From Tabrizicola thermarum (lineage in GTDB: Bacteria; Pseudomonadota; Alphaproteobacteria; Rhodobacterales; Rhodobacteraceae), in the NCBI RefSeq assembly GCF_003574395.1, contig NZ_QMJY01000083.1, positions 124,001 through 188,000 on the forward strand: a stretch of DNA of 64,000 bases, written 5' to 3'. Under the pieces are notes generated by a model. It was not told where the DNA came from, made no database searches, and was given only the letters and a program-made list of their open reading frames with translations. Positions 28,998-37,499 of this stretch are shown piece by piece. The position numbers and the translations under genes were made by a program. The stretch's first letter is position 1; each line of letters opens with the position of its first letter.

Positions 28998-29048
28998 CCG
29001 CACCTCCGGTTCCGGCAGATATGGGGGCAGGGGGGCGGCTTGGGAAGG

Positions 29049-29669
29049 TCAGCCGATCAGGCCGGTGCCCTTGACCCCGTCGATCACGAACTGGACCGAC
29101 AGCGCAGCCAGAAGCATCCCCAGCAGCCGGGTGATGACGATGGTCCCGGTCCGGCCCAGCATCCGCTCCAAGGGCGGCGAGGCGAGGAGGAAGGCATAGG
29201 TCACGGCGATCATCACGACCATCAGCCCGAGCACCCAGAGCGTCCCCGCCCAGCCCGGTCCCGCCTGTCCGACCAGCAGGATGACCGAGGCGATCGCCCC
29301 CGGCCCGGCGATCAGCGGGGTGGCGAGAGGGAAGACCGAGGGGTCGTGGTCGGGTTCGGCCAGTTGCCCCTCGCGCCGCTGGGTGCGGCGTTCGAAGAGC
29401 ATGTCGAGCGCGGTCAGGAACAGAAGGATCCCGCCCGCGATGCGGAAGGCGGGCATCGAGATGCCGATGAAGGTCAGGATCGCCTCGCCGGCGAGCCCGA
29501 ACAGCAGAAGCAGGCAGGCCGCAATGATGCAGGCCCGCCGCGCCATCGCCCGGCGTCTTTCCGGCCCCATGCCGCGGGTGAGCGCGATGAACAGCGGCAC
29601 CAGACCCGGCGGGTCGATCACGACGAACAGCGTGGCAAAGGCGGTGATGAGGAAGGCGGTTTCGGGCAT
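29049..29669 (-). CDS. MarC-family integral membrane protein
   Basis: 206 aa, six predicted membrane helices. The N-terminus AFLITAFATLFVVIDPPGLVPLF and central LATPLIAGPGAIASVILLV are the two conserved Pro/Gly-rich segments of the MarC/UPF0056 family. Despite the name, a role in multiple antibiotic resistance has not been confirmed and no substrate is known. AAGGACC precedes the ATG. It is followed on the same strand by the aspartic protease gene and could be co-transcribed with it. Confidence 0.9.
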   Translation of the reverse strand: MPETAFLITAFATLFVVIDPPGLVPLFIALTRGMGPERRRAMARRACIIAACLLLLFGLAGEAILTFIGISMPAFRIAGGILLFLTALDMLFERRTQRREGQLAEPDHDPSVFPLATPLIAGPGAIASVILLVGQAGPGWAGTLWVLGLMVVMIAVTYAFLLASPPLERMLGRTGTIVITRLLGMLLAALSVQFVIDGVKGTGLIG

Positions 29670-29752
29670 AGCGGGTCCTTTTCCGCAAGGCTAGCCCGGC
29701 TGTTCCGGGTTTGGGAAGCGGAACCTGCGCGATCGCAGAGCCGGTCCGAAAG

Positions 29753-31600
29753 TCAGGCCACAGCCTCGAGTCTCTCTTGCGCCTCCAGCCACAGCGCCTC
29801 GGCCCTGTCCAGCGCCTGCATCACCTCGGCATACTTGGCGTTCCAAGTGGCGAGTTCGCCCTTGCGGGCATCCTCGTAGAGGTCCGGGTCGGCCAGTTTT
29901 CTGGCCAGCTTGTCCCGCATGTCGTTCAGCTTGGCCAGCCGCTCCTCGCATCTGCGGACCTCGGCCTTCAGGGCGCTGATCTCGTCCCGGCTGGCTTTCT
30001 TCGGTTTCACAACGGGTTGCGCGGGGGCTTTCACCTCGTCGTCCCCGGCCAGAAGCTGGCGGCGATAGGCTTCCAGGTCCTCGGTGTAGGGGGTCACCGC
30101 GCCGCCCTTGACCAGCCACAGACGGTCGGCCACCAGACCCAGAAGATGCATGTCGTGGGAAACGAGGATCACCGCGCCGGGATACTCGGTCAGCGCCTCG
30201 ACCAGCGCCTCGCGGCTTTCGATGTCGAGGTGGTTCGTCGGTTCGTCGAGGATCAGGAGGTGCGGCGCGTCGATGGTGGCGAGCAGGAGCGAGAGCCGCG
30301 CCTTCTGGCCACCCGACAGGCGGGCGACGACCGTGTCGGCCTGATCGGCCATCAGCCCGAAGCCCGCGAGCCGCGCGCGCAGTTTCGGCTGCGCTTCTGC
30401 CGGACGCAGGCGCATGACGTGCTGGAGCGGCGTTTCGTCAAGGTGCAGCTCATCCACCTGGTGCTGGGCGAAATAGCCGATCCGCAGCTTGGAGGAGCGC
30501 GCCAGCTTGCCCTCGGACGGTTGAAGTTTTCCCGCCAATAGTTTGGCAAGCGTGGATTTTCCTTCGCCGTTCCGGCCCAGAAGCGCGATCCGGTCGTCCT
30601 GGTCGATGCGCAGGTTCAGCCGTTTCAACACCGGCGGGCCGCCATAGCCCACCGCCGCGCCGTCGAGGTTGATGATCGGCGGGGCGAGTACCTCGGGCTT
30701 GGGGAAGGTGAAGACGACCTTCTTTGCGTCCTCTGGCGCGGTGATCGGGGTCAGCTTTTCCAGCATCTTCACGCGGGACTGCGCCTGCACAGCCTTGGAC
30801 GCCTTGGCCTTGAAACGGTCGACGAAGCTTTGCAGATGCGCCCGCCGCGCCTCGACCTTCTTCGCCTCGGCTTGCAGGACCGCGCGGCGTTCGGCCATCT
30901 GGCGGGCGAACTGGTCGTAGCCGCCTTGCCAATAGGTGAGCTTGCGGTTGTCGAGATGCAGGATGCCCTGGACCGCGCGGTTCAGAAGGCCGCGGTCGTG
31001 GCTGATGATGAGGACGGTGTGGGGGTATTTCTGCAGGTAGCTTTCCAGCCAGAGCGCGCCCTCAAGGTCGAGGTAGTTGGTCGGCTCGTCCAGCAGGAGG
31101 TAGTCGGGCTGGGCAAAGAGGACACCCGCCAGCGCCACCCGCATCCGCCAGCCACCCGAAAAGGCCGAGCAGGGCATGAGTTGTTGTTCAGCGTCAAAGC
31201 CCAGGCCCTTGAGAATGCTGGCCGCGCGGCCTTCGGCCGACCAGGCGTCGATGTCGGCAAGGCGGGCCTGGATCTCGGCGATCCGGTGGGGATCCCGGGC
31301 GGTTTCCGCCTCGGCCATCAGGGCCGCGCGTTCGGTGTCGGCGGCAAGGACCGTGTCGAGAAGCGAGGTGTCCGAGGACGGCACCTCTTGCGCCACGCCA
31401 CCGATCCGGGCGCGCTGGGGCAGGGTGATCGAGCCGCCCTCCAGCGCCAGCTCCCCGCGGATCAGCCGGAAGAGCGTGGTTTTCCCCGCGCCGTTGCGGC
31501 CCACGAGGCCCACCTTGTGCCCGGTGGGAATCGTCGCGGAGGCGCCCTCGAACAGGGGACGGCCTTCGACGTTGTATGTGATGTCCTCGATCTTCAGCAT
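29753..31600 (-). CDS. ABC-F family ATPase, YheS-like
   Basis: 615 aa, two cassettes. Walker A boxes GRNGAGKTT (residues 34-42) and GRNGEGKST; signature [15 protein letters not shown] in the first half and [13 protein letters not shown] in the second; [13 protein letters not shown] and [13 protein letters not shown] Walker B. The Lys/Ala/Arg-rich linker ([18 protein letters not shown]) between cassettes is the P-site tRNA-interaction motif of translational ABC-F factors, and the C-terminal coiled coil is long. Most like E. coli YheS. ATG at 31600 chosen because the family begins [17 protein letters not shown]. Second ABC-F of the window; divergent from ndk. Confidence 0.9.
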   Translation of the reverse strand: MLKIEDITYNVEGRPLFEGASATIPTGHKVGLVGRNGAGKTTLFRLIRGELALEGGSITLPQRARIGGVAQEVPSSDTSLLDTVLAADTERAALMAEAETARDPHRIAEIQARLADIDAWSAEGRAASILKGLGFDAEQQLMPCSAFSGGWRMRVALAGVLFAQPDYLLLDEPTNYLDLEGALWLESYLQKYPHTVLIISHDRGLLNRAVQGILHLDNRKLTYWQGGYDQFARQMAERRAVLQAEAKKVEARRAHLQSFVDRFKAKASKAVQAQSRVKMLEKLTPITAPEDAKKVVFTFPKPEVLAPPIINLDGAAVGYGGPPVLKRLNLRIDQDDRIALLGRNGEGKSTLAKLLAGKLQPSEGKLARSSKLRIGYFAQHQVDELHLDETPLQHVMRLRPAEAQPKLRARLAGFGLMADQADTVVARLSGGQKARLSLLLATIDAPHLLILDEPTNHLDIESREALVEALTEYPGAVILVSHDMHLLGLVADRLWLVKGGAVTPYTEDLEAYRRQLLAGDDEVKAPAQPVVKPKKASRDEISALKAEVRRCEERLAKLNDMRDKLARKLADPDLYEDARKGELATWNAKYAEVMQALDRAEALWLEAQERLEAVA

Positions 31601-31724
31601 GGGCGGGGAAGTGCCTGAACCTCTGGCCAAGGTCAATGCCGCTGCACCTTTTCAATGCGGCGCGGGCGTGGTAGCAGCCCGGCGTCCCATTCCGGCGCAA
31701 AGCCGCACATTTCTGGAGAGCCAA

Positions 31725-32147
31725 ATGGCCGTTGAACGTACCCTGTCGATCATCAAGCCCGATGCCACCAAGCGCAACCTGACCGGCAAGATCATTGCCA
31801 AGTTCGAGGATGCCGGCCTGCGCGTCGTGGCGTCCAAGCGCATCCACCTGACGCCCGCCCAGGCCGGCGAATTCTATGCCGAGCACAGGGAGCGCGGCTT
31901 CTACGGCGAGCTTTGTGCCTTCATGGCCTCGGCGCCGGTCGTGGTGCAGGTGCTGGAAGGCGAAGGTGCTATCGCGAAGAACCGCGAGGTGATGGGCGCG
32001 ACCGATCCGGCCGCCGCAGCCGAGGGCACGATCCGCAAGGAATTTGCGCTGTCCAAGGGCGAGAACTCGGTCCACGGGTCGGACAGCGAGGCTTCGGCCG
32101 CGCGCGAAATCGCGTTCTTCTTCTCGGGCCTCGAACTGGTCGGCTGA
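31725..32147 (+). CDS. ndk: Nucleoside-diphosphate kinase
   Basis: 140 aa, the usual length. [19 protein letters not shown] starts the fold, and the phosphorylated His117 is in [20 protein letters not shown]. It equalises NTP pools by ping-pong transfer of the gamma phosphate. The ATG at 31725 is preceded by CTGGAGAG; the frame extends upstream only as an artefact of the antisense ABC-F gene. A strong terminator follows within 25 bases, so it is monocistronic. Confidence 0.97.
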   Translation: MAVERTLSIIKPDATKRNLTGKIIAKFEDAGLRVVASKRIHLTPAQAGEFYAEHRERGFYGELCAFMASAPVVVQVLEGEGAIAKNREVMGATDPAAAAEGTIRKEFALSKGENSVHGSDSEASAAREIAFFFSGLELVG

Positions 32148-32169
32148 TCCCGACGCAAGCAGTGCAGGG

Positions 32170-32197
32170 TGGCCCGGGCATCTGTCCGGGCCATTTT
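32170..32197 (+). terminator. Rho-independent terminator of ndk
   Basis: Stem TGGCCCGG (32170-32177) / CCGGGCCA (32186-32193) followed directly by TTTT. Confidence 0.85.
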
Positions 32198-32239
32198 CAT
32201 TTGCAGGAGAGAGGGGCACCTGGCCAAGTCTGGTAATCG

Positions 32240-32255
32240 CATAATCAATATTATG
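32240..32255. promoter_or_regulatory. AT-rich inverted repeat upstream of rpe
   Basis: CATAAT-CAAT-ATTATG, a perfect 6-bp interrupted palindrome in a 40-base AT-rich patch about 70 bases before rpe. It could be an operator or simply part of the rpe promoter; no known consensus was matched. Confidence 0.4.
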
Positions 32256-32325
32256 TAATGTAATGGCTTCTGGAAAGCCCGGTTTGGCCGGGATATGAGG
32301 CAAGGACGCCGCAAGGAGCCTGCCG

Positions 32326-33015
32326 ATGTTCGACCGCACCATCAAGATCGCCCCGTCCATCCTGGCGGCGGATTTTGCGAACTTCGGCGCAGAATGTCGC
32401 GCGGTCGAGGCCATGGGCGCGGATTGGGTGCATGTCGATGTGATGGACGGCCATTTCGTGCCGAACCTAACCTTCGGCCCGGCGATGTGCGCGGCGCTGC
32501 GGCCGCATATCAAGGGCGTGATGGATGTCCACCTGATGATCTCGCCTGTCGATGCCTATCTGGAGGCTTATGCCAAGGCTGGCGCGGACAACATCACGGT
32601 GCATGTCGAGGCAGGCCCGCACATTCACCGGAGCCTGCAAGCCATTCAATCCATGGGCAAAACTCCAGGCGTTGCCATCAATCCCGGAACCCCTGTCGAG
32701 GCCGTGGCCGAACTTCTGGACATGGTGGGCCTGGTCTGCGTGATGACGGTCAATCCTGGGTTCGGCGGTCAGGGCTTCATCGCCAGCCAGGTCGACAAGA
32801 TCGCGCGACTGCGGCAGATGATCGGCGACCGTCCGGTCCATATCGAGATCGACGGCGGGATTTCGGCGAAGACGGCGCCTCTGGTCACCAAGGCTGGGGC
32901 GAACGTGCTGGTGGCAGGCAACGCGGTGTTCTCTGGCGGGTCCGCGGATCAGCCCGCCGCCTATGGCGAAAACATCCGGTCGATCCGGGCTGCCGCCGAG
33001 GCCGCGATTGGCTGA
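32326..33015 (+). CDS. rpe: Ribulose-phosphate 3-epimerase
   Basis: 229 aa TIM barrel. [14 protein letters not shown] opens the fold, [19 protein letters not shown] carries the metal His/Asp, VHLMISP and [12 protein letters not shown] are the other active-site strands, and HIEIDGGI holds the second catalytic Asp. Interconverts ribulose-5-phosphate and xylulose-5-phosphate in the pentose phosphate and Calvin cycles. AAGGAG eight bases before the ATG. The start of gph overlaps its last eight bases. No other Calvin-cycle gene is near, so this is probably the housekeeping copy. Confidence 0.96.
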   Translation: MFDRTIKIAPSILAADFANFGAECRAVEAMGADWVHVDVMDGHFVPNLTFGPAMCAALRPHIKGVMDVHLMISPVDAYLEAYAKAGADNITVHVEAGPHIHRSLQAIQSMGKTPGVAINPGTPVEAVAELLDMVGLVCVMTVNPGFGGQGFIASQVDKIARLRQMIGDRPVHIEIDGGISAKTAPLVTKAGANVLVAGNAVFSGGSADQPAAYGENIRSIRAAAEAAIG

Positions 33016-33676
33016 CGCGCTGAACCTTGTGTTCGACCTTGACGGCACGCTGATCGACAGTGCGCCGCAGATTCATGCGGCTGTGAATTCCGTGTTTGCT
33101 GCCAAAGGGTTGTCTGGCTTTTCTCAGGAAACCGTGCGAGGTTTCATCGGCAATGGTGTCGAAGTCCTGTTCGACCGGCTTCTGGCTTTCAAGGGGCTGA
33201 CGCATGACGCCGATCTGCAAGCGGAACTTGTCGGCAACTTTGTCAGGCTCTACGAAGAAGCCTTTGATCTGACGGCACTTTATCCTGGCGTATCTACAGC
33301 GGTTTCCGATCTTGCCGCGGCAGGGCATCACCTGGCGATCTGCACCAACAAGCCCGAGGGGCCGACCCATGCCGTGTTGCGGCATTTCGGGTTGGAGAAA
33401 TTCTTCACCGTCGTCGTCGGCGGAGACACCCTGCCCCGGCGCAAACCCGATCCGGCCCCTTTGCTGAGCGCGATATCTGCGCTTGGCCCGCGCCAGACGA
33501 TTTTCATCGGCGACAGCGAAGTCGACGCAGAGACCGCGCGCGCTGCCGATGTGCCCCTGGCACTGTTCACCCGGGGCTACCGAAGGACCGCACCCGAAGA
33601 TCTTTCCGCAAAGCTGATCTTCGACGATCATGCCGCCCTGCCCCGGTTGATCGCACATCTCGCACCGCGGCTTTGA
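33008..33676 (+). CDS. gph: Phosphoglycolate phosphatase (HAD family)
   Basis: 222 aa from a TTG start. HAD motifs: DLDGTLIDS (residues 9-17), ICTNKPEGP (motif II Thr), RRKPDPAP (motif III Lys) and [10 protein letters not shown] (motif IV). The open frame has no ATG near the family N-terminus; TTG at 33008 gives [13 protein letters not shown] and overlaps the rpe stop by eight bases, so the start call rests on homology and coupling. It removes phosphate from 2-phosphoglycolate made by Rubisco oxygenation or DNA repair; the rpe-gph pairing is common. Contains motif copy 7. Confidence 0.87.
   Translation: MADALNLVFDLDGTLIDSAPQIHAAVNSVFAAKGLSGFSQETVRGFIGNGVEVLFDRLLAFKGLTHDADLQAELVGNFVRLYEEAFDLTALYPGVSTAVSDLAAAGHHLAICTNKPEGPTHAVLRHFGLEKFFTVVVGGDTLPRRKPDPAPLLSAISALGPRQTIFIGDSEVDAETARAADVPLALFTRGYRRTAPEDLSAKLIFDDHAALPRLIAHLAPRL
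33290..33297. repeat. GTA(G/T)ATAC motif copy 7
   Basis: GTATCTAC inside gph, read in frame as GTA TCT ACA (Val-Ser-Thr). Confidence 0.6.
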
Positions 33677-33693
33677 ACGCCGAAACCGCTGAA

Positions 33694-33724
33694 CGGATGA
33701 CAAGTTCCGTCATCCATCCGTTTT
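33694..33724 (+). terminator. Probable terminator after gph
   Basis: GGATGAC (33695-33701) / GTCATCC (33709-33715) stem, then ATCCGTTTT. The T-tract is five bases removed from the stem, so it is a moderate candidate. Confidence 0.5.
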
Positions 33725-33851
33725 GACGGGCTTATCACGCGCGACAAGGTAGACAAACCAAGGAAAGGCACCGTATCTCACGTCCAACCCCTGACTGCCG
33801 CAAGGTCAAGGCGATCGTGCGCCGCAGTCAGGCATACAGGGATGACAGACA

Positions 33852-34637
33852 ATGCGTGATAGCTCGATTTTGCCGCTGCTGAACCGGATCGCCGCTTCGC
33901 AACGGATCGACGATGCCTGGAACCTCGCGACAGATTATTTTGCCGGGCTGGGTTTTGGCCGGGTCAATTACGGCTTCACACGGTTCAAGCATCTGAAAAC
34001 CATCGGCGACCCGGATGATGCGCTGTTCCTGACCACCTGCGATGCAGACTATGTCAAACGCTATTTCCAGGGGGGCTTCTACGCCAAGACGCCGGTCTTC
34101 CGCTGGGCCGAACAGAACGCCGGCATCTGCACCTGGTCCTGGGTGAAAGAGGCGTTCGAGGCGGGCAGGCTGTCGGCGGAAGAGGCCGAGGCGGTGCGGC
34201 AGAACGCGGCTCACGGCATTGTGGCCGGGATGTCGGTAAGTTTTCCTGAGGTGTTGTCGCGGTCCAAGGGAGCCATGGGCCTGATCGCCAATCCGGGGAT
34301 GAGCCCCGAGGATGTCGAAGCGATCCATGCCGCGCAGCGCGAGGAAATCCTGGCGGTCGCCAACATGATGCATCTTACCATCGTCCACCTGCCGCAACTG
34401 TCGCGGCATCGGGCGCTTAGCCCGCGGCAGCGCGAGGCGCTGGAATGGGTGGCCGATGGCAAGACGACGCAGGACGTGGCGCTGTTGATGGGGGTCAGCC
34501 CGGCGATGGTGGAGAAACATCTGCGCCTTGCCCGCGAGGCGCTGGCGGTCGAGACAACCGCGCAGGCGGTGGCCAAGGGTGCGCTTCTGAACATGATTTT
34601 CCAGCGCACGCCCGAACTGTCCCAGGCCGCGCGCTAG
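33852..34637 (+). CDS. Orphan LuxR-family regulator with degenerate autoinducer-binding domain
   Basis: 261 aa. N-terminal autoinducer-binding-like domain (about residues 20-165) and C-terminal LuxR helix-turn-helix LSPRQREALEWVADGKTTQ ... VSPAMVEKHLRLA (about residues 190-240). Aligned by the TraR invariant pattern W57-x3-Y61-x8-D70-P71, this protein has Tyr67, Tyr71, Thr80 and Pro81: the Trp and the amide-binding Asp are both replaced. There is no luxI-type synthase in the window. It may therefore sense a non-canonical ligand or none. It stands alone between a gph terminator and a 383-base non-coding region. Confidence 0.82.
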   Translation: MRDSSILPLLNRIAASQRIDDAWNLATDYFAGLGFGRVNYGFTRFKHLKTIGDPDDALFLTTCDADYVKRYFQGGFYAKTPVFRWAEQNAGICTWSWVKEAFEAGRLSAEEAEAVRQNAAHGIVAGMSVSFPEVLSRSKGAMGLIANPGMSPEDVEAIHAAQREEILAVANMMHLTIVHLPQLSRHRALSPRQREALEWVADGKTTQDVALLMGVSPAMVEKHLRLAREALAVETTAQAVAKGALLNMIFQRTPELSQAAR

Positions 34638-34682
34638 CCTGGCCAGAGGATCTTCGGCCCTGGGTAGAAGGTAAGGGATTCC

Positions 34683-34814
34683 CTACTCGCCTGTAGGCGG
34701 GTGTCGTGTCAGGCAGAGAGTTGACGCTGCGGAAAGCAGGCCCGCGTCATGCTGGTCGACGGCCTTTGGCTGAGGCCGGTTCGTAAGAGTTTCGACCACG
34801 CGTTTCGTGGTCAT
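34683..34814 (-). CDS. Doubtful small ORF (43 aa)
   Basis: Starts MTTKRVVETLTNRPQPKAVD. An AGGA lies seven bases before the ATG, and the start codon sits inside the GACCACG/CGTGGTC hairpin, which could hide the ribosome site. The product is soluble and basic, with no recognised relative. The frame may be chance; listed so that it is not lost. Confidence 0.2.
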   Translation of the reverse strand: MTTKRVVETLTNRPQPKAVDQHDAGLLSAASTLCLTRHPPTGE

Positions 34815-34865
34815 ATCCTGTCCTGCCCTCCGGTCCCTTTTCCCCTGGGGATCGGGCGGGGCTGC

Positions 34866-34895
34866 ACGGCGCGGTTTTCCCCAGAACCGCGCCGT
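34866..34895. terminator. Perfect 11-bp inverted repeat, probable structured RNA or terminator
   Basis: ACGGCGCGGTT (34866-34876), 8-base loop, AACCGCGCCGT (34885-34895). Neither strand has a clean T-tract directly after it, so whether it ends transcription is uncertain. Confidence 0.4.
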
Positions 34896-34959
34896 CATCA
34901 TTTCCAGGTGCCGACCGGACCTGTCCGCCCAGGCCTGCGACCTGCCCGATCCGGGGTGC

Positions 34960-34995
34960 GCAAAGCAACAAGGGCCGGCGCATCTGCACCGGCCC
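34960..34995 (-). terminator. Rho-independent terminator of the rpsB-tsf operon
   Basis: On the minus strand, stem GGGCCGG / CCGGCCC (34995-34972), then TTGTTGCTTT. It begins 25 bases after the tsf stop. Confidence 0.75.
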
Positions 34996-35020
34996 CCTGC
35001 CCTGTCGATCGTTGACAGTG

Positions 35021-35929
35021 TCAGCCCTGAAGCGCCTTCGCCACTTCGGCGGCAAAGTCTTCCTGCTTCTTCTCGATGCCTTCGCCCACGGCAACGCGGG
35101 CGTATCCGGTGATCTCGACCCCGGCTTCCCTGGCCGCGGCTTCCACGGTCAGGTCGGGGTTGATGACGAAGGCCTGGCCGAGAAGCGTGTTCTCTGCCAG
35201 GAACTTCTTCATCCGGCCGGGGATGATGTTCTGATGGATCACCTGCTCGGGCTTCGGCTTGGACGAGGCGGCGTTCTCTTCCAGCGCCTTGGCGGTCTGC
35301 ACCGCCAGTTCCCGTTCCACCACGGCCGGGTCGAGCGTGGCTTCCGACAGCGAGAGCGGGTTCGTCGCGGCGATGTGCATCGCGAATTGCTTGCCGATCT
35401 CTTCCGCCTTGGCCTTGTCGCCCTTCAGCGCCACGAGGACGCCGATCTTGCCCATTCCGGGTGCTGCCGCGTTATGGACGTAGGACACCACGGTGTCGCC
35501 CTCCAGCACATGCAGGCGGCGGAAGGTCATGTTCTCGCCGATGCGGGCGATGGCTTCCTGGATCACCGTCTCGACCGTCTTGCCGTTCAGATGCGCGGCC
35601 TTCACGACCTCGATCGAATCGCCGGTGGTCAGCGCGACATTGGCCACATCCCGCACCAGAGCCTGGAAATCCTCGTTCTTGGCGACGAAGTCGGTTTCCG
35701 AGTTGATCTCGATGGCCACACCCCTGCCGTCCGACACGGCCACGCCGATCAGGCCCTCGGCCGCGACGCGGTCGGCCTTCTTGGCGGCCTTGGCCAGGCC
35801 CTTGGTGCGCAGCCAGTCGACGGCGGCTTCCATGTCGCCGTTCGTCTCGGTCAGCGCCTTCTTGGCGTCCATCATCCCTGCGCCGGTCGATTCGCGCAGT
35901 TCCTTCACCATCTGAGCGGTGATCGTCAT
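35021..35929 (-). CDS. tsf: Elongation factor Ts
   Basis: 302 aa. N-terminal UBA-like domain [24 protein letters not shown], the [10 protein letters not shown] motif that inserts at EF-Tu, and a full-length core and dimerisation domain ending [15 protein letters not shown]. It exchanges GDP for GTP on EF-Tu. AAGGAG lies before the ATG. It follows rpsB by 72 bases on the same strand, with a hairpin between them, the classic rpsB-tsf order; a terminator follows. Confidence 0.97.
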   Translation of the reverse strand: MTITAQMVKELRESTGAGMMDAKKALTETNGDMEAAVDWLRTKGLAKAAKKADRVAAEGLIGVAVSDGRGVAIEINSETDFVAKNEDFQALVRDVANVALTTGDSIEVVKAAHLNGKTVETVIQEAIARIGENMTFRRLHVLEGDTVVSYVHNAAAPGMGKIGVLVALKGDKAKAEEIGKQFAMHIAATNPLSLSEATLDPAVVERELAVQTAKALEENAASSKPKPEQVIHQNIIPGRMKKFLAENTLLGQAFVINPDLTVEAAAREAGVEITGYARVAVGEGIEKKQEDFAAEVAKALQG

Positions 35930-35953
35930 GGGTTCACTCCTTGGAAACGATGG

Positions 35954-35977
35954 CCCGGCGGGGATAGGCCCGCCGGG
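35954..35977 (-). promoter_or_regulatory. Hairpin in the rpsB-tsf spacer (possible attenuator)
   Basis: CCCGGCGGG / CCCGCCGGG, 9-bp perfect stem with a 6-base loop, with no good T-tract behind it. It would let part of the transcription or mRNA decay stop between rpsB and tsf and so set their ratio. Confidence 0.45.
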
Positions 35978-36001
35978 TGAAAGTCTGGTGACAGCGAAGC
36001 C

Positions 36002-36766
36002 TCAGGCCTCGGCTTCAGCGACCGCTTCTTCTGCCGGAGCCGCCTCCAGAGCACCCAGGTCGACGCCCGCCGCGCCCATCTGGGCCGACATGCCGTCCAG
36101 CGCCGCGCGGGCGACAAGGTCGCAGTAAAGCGCAATCGCGCGCGCCGCGTCGTCGTTGCCCGGGATGACATGGGTCACGCCCTTGGGCGAGCAGTTGGTG
36201 TCGACCACGGCCACGACCGGAATGCCCAGCTTCTGCGCCTCGAGGATCGCAAGGTCCTCCTTGCCCACGTCGATGATGAAGATCAGGTCCGGGACGCCGC
36301 CCATCTCGCGGATGCCGCCCAGCGAGGCTTGCAGCTTGGCCTGGTCACGCTCCATGCCGAGGCGTTCCTTCTTGGTCAGGCCCTCGCCGCCCGCGCCAAG
36401 GATTTCGTCCAGCTGCTTCAGGCGCTGGATCGACTGCGACACGGTCTTCCAGTTGGTCAGCGTGCCGCCGAGCCAGCGGTGGTTCATGTAATACTGCGCG
36501 CATTTCTCGGCCGCTTCGGCGATCGGCTTCTGGGCCTGACGCTTGGTGCCGACAAAGAGGATGCGGCCGCCCTTGGCGACGGTGTCGCGCACGACTTTCA
36601 GCGCCTGGTCCAGCAGCGGAACAGTCTGGGTCAGGTCGATGATGTGGATACCGTTGCGCTCACCGTAGATGTACTCGCCCATCTTGGGGTTCCAGCGGGC
36701 GGTCTGGTGGCCGTAGTGAACGCCAGCTTCCAAGAGCTGACGCATGGTGAACTCGGGAAGAGCCAT
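36002..36766 (-). CDS. rpsB: 30S ribosomal protein S2
   Basis: 254 aa. [40 protein letters not shown] and the RHWLGG-type [14 protein letters not shown] are the S2 signatures; a coiled-coil insert ([20 protein letters not shown]) is present and the C-terminus is an Ala/Glu-rich tail ([14 protein letters not shown]). The open frame upstream to 36931 runs through the leader and is not coding; AAGGAC precedes the ATG at 36766. First gene of the rpsB-tsf operon; a 20-bp dispersed palindrome lies in its leader. Confidence 0.97.
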   Translation of the reverse strand: MALPEFTMRQLLEAGVHYGHQTARWNPKMGEYIYGERNGIHIIDLTQTVPLLDQALKVVRDTVAKGGRILFVGTKRQAQKPIAEAAEKCAQYYMNHRWLGGTLTNWKTVSQSIQRLKQLDEILGAGGEGLTKKERLGMERDQAKLQASLGGIREMGGVPDLIFIIDVGKEDLAILEAQKLGIPVVAVVDTNCSPKGVTHVIPGNDDAARAIALYCDLVARAALDGMSAQMGAAGVDLGALEAAPAEEAVAEAEA

Positions 36767-36809
36767 GCCTTGTCCTTTTCCGGTTTGAACCTCGATGCCG
36801 CCGTCTTCA

Positions 36810-36829
36810 CCCCGGACCTGATCCGGGGC
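36810..36829. repeat. Dispersed palindrome in the rpsB leader
   Basis: CCCCGGACCTGATCCGGGGC, the exact reverse complement of 20 bases in the cysS-cimA spacer (12492-12511). It lies 44-63 bases before rpsB and would form a hairpin in the leader mRNA. Confidence 0.7.
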
Positions 36830-36955
36830 AACCGGTGGACCGTACGGGATTTCTCCCCGCATCGGCCCCGACGACACCTGTGAAGTGCCGCGCGTATAGA
36901 CGGGATGCGGCCCAGGCGCAAGGGGCGGCATGACGCCGGGACGGAAAGGTCGGCG

Positions 36956-37312
36956 TCAGCCGAAATCGTGGTAGCCCTCGGCAATGGCCATGTCGAATTC
37001 CGCCACCCCGTCGAACAGTCCCTCGCCGATCTTCAGGGCGGCCTCGTCGACGGCCTCGCGGGCACGGTCGAGGCTGGGGAACTCAACCACCAGAAGACGC
37101 GGCGGAAGCGAGCCGCTGAGGACCGTCAGGACCGGGCTGCGGATCACGATCCTGCCGCCGAGATAGTCGATCGTCTCCTCGGCGATCTCAAGAAGATTGG
37201 AATAGCGCACCGGATCGAGGATTCGCACGCCGATCACCCAGTAGCCGCGTTTCGGTTGGTCACTGACAACCTTGGGCGGTTTCGCAAACCAGCCTGACAA
37301 CGCATCGGACAT
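36956..37312 (-). CDS. DUF1330 (dimeric alpha/beta barrel) protein
   Basis: 118 aa. RGYWVIGVRILDPVRYSNLLEIAEE, LGGRIVIRSP and RLLVVEFPSLDRAREAV follow the DUF1330 pattern of a small ferredoxin-like barrel with a conserved Gly-Gly before the third strand. No function is established for the family. AGGAGG eight bases before the ATG at 37312 favours it over the TTG two codons upstream. It lies upstream of the rpsB leader on the same strand with about 190 bases between, so probably a separate unit; divergent from psuK. Confidence 0.78.
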   Translation of the reverse strand: MSDALSGWFAKPPKVVSDQPKRGYWVIGVRILDPVRYSNLLEIAEETIDYLGGRIVIRSPVLTVLSGSLPPRLLVVEFPSLDRAREAVDEAALKIGEGLFDGVAEFDMAIAEGYHDFG

Positions 37313-37499
37313 CAGCAAGGCCTCCTGGGAAATGCCTCCGTTTCAACACTCGGACCGGACAGCGGCTGCATCCTATAGATGACTGAAGCTGTCAGCAATT
37401 CGCTTTCCGCCGGGGCACCGCGCTCGCCGGTCCTTCGGCCACCGACGCGGGGTGCAAGAGCAGTTGACCCTGCCTGTCGGAACAAGGCAGAAGGCGCAC

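Larger units (their letters stand above)
34638..35020. other. Intergenic region between luxR-like gene and tsf, hairpin-rich
   Basis: No convincing gene. It holds a small hairpin CGCCTGTAGGCG (near 34690), a 7-bp inverted repeat GACCACG/CGTGGTC (34794-34812), a perfect 11-bp inverted repeat (34866-34895) and the tsf terminator (34960-34995). A weak 43-codon minus-strand frame is listed separately. Confidence 0.6.

Noticed and set aside
33852-34637. LuxR-LuxI quorum-sensing pair
   Set aside because: No synthase-like gene within the window on either strand.
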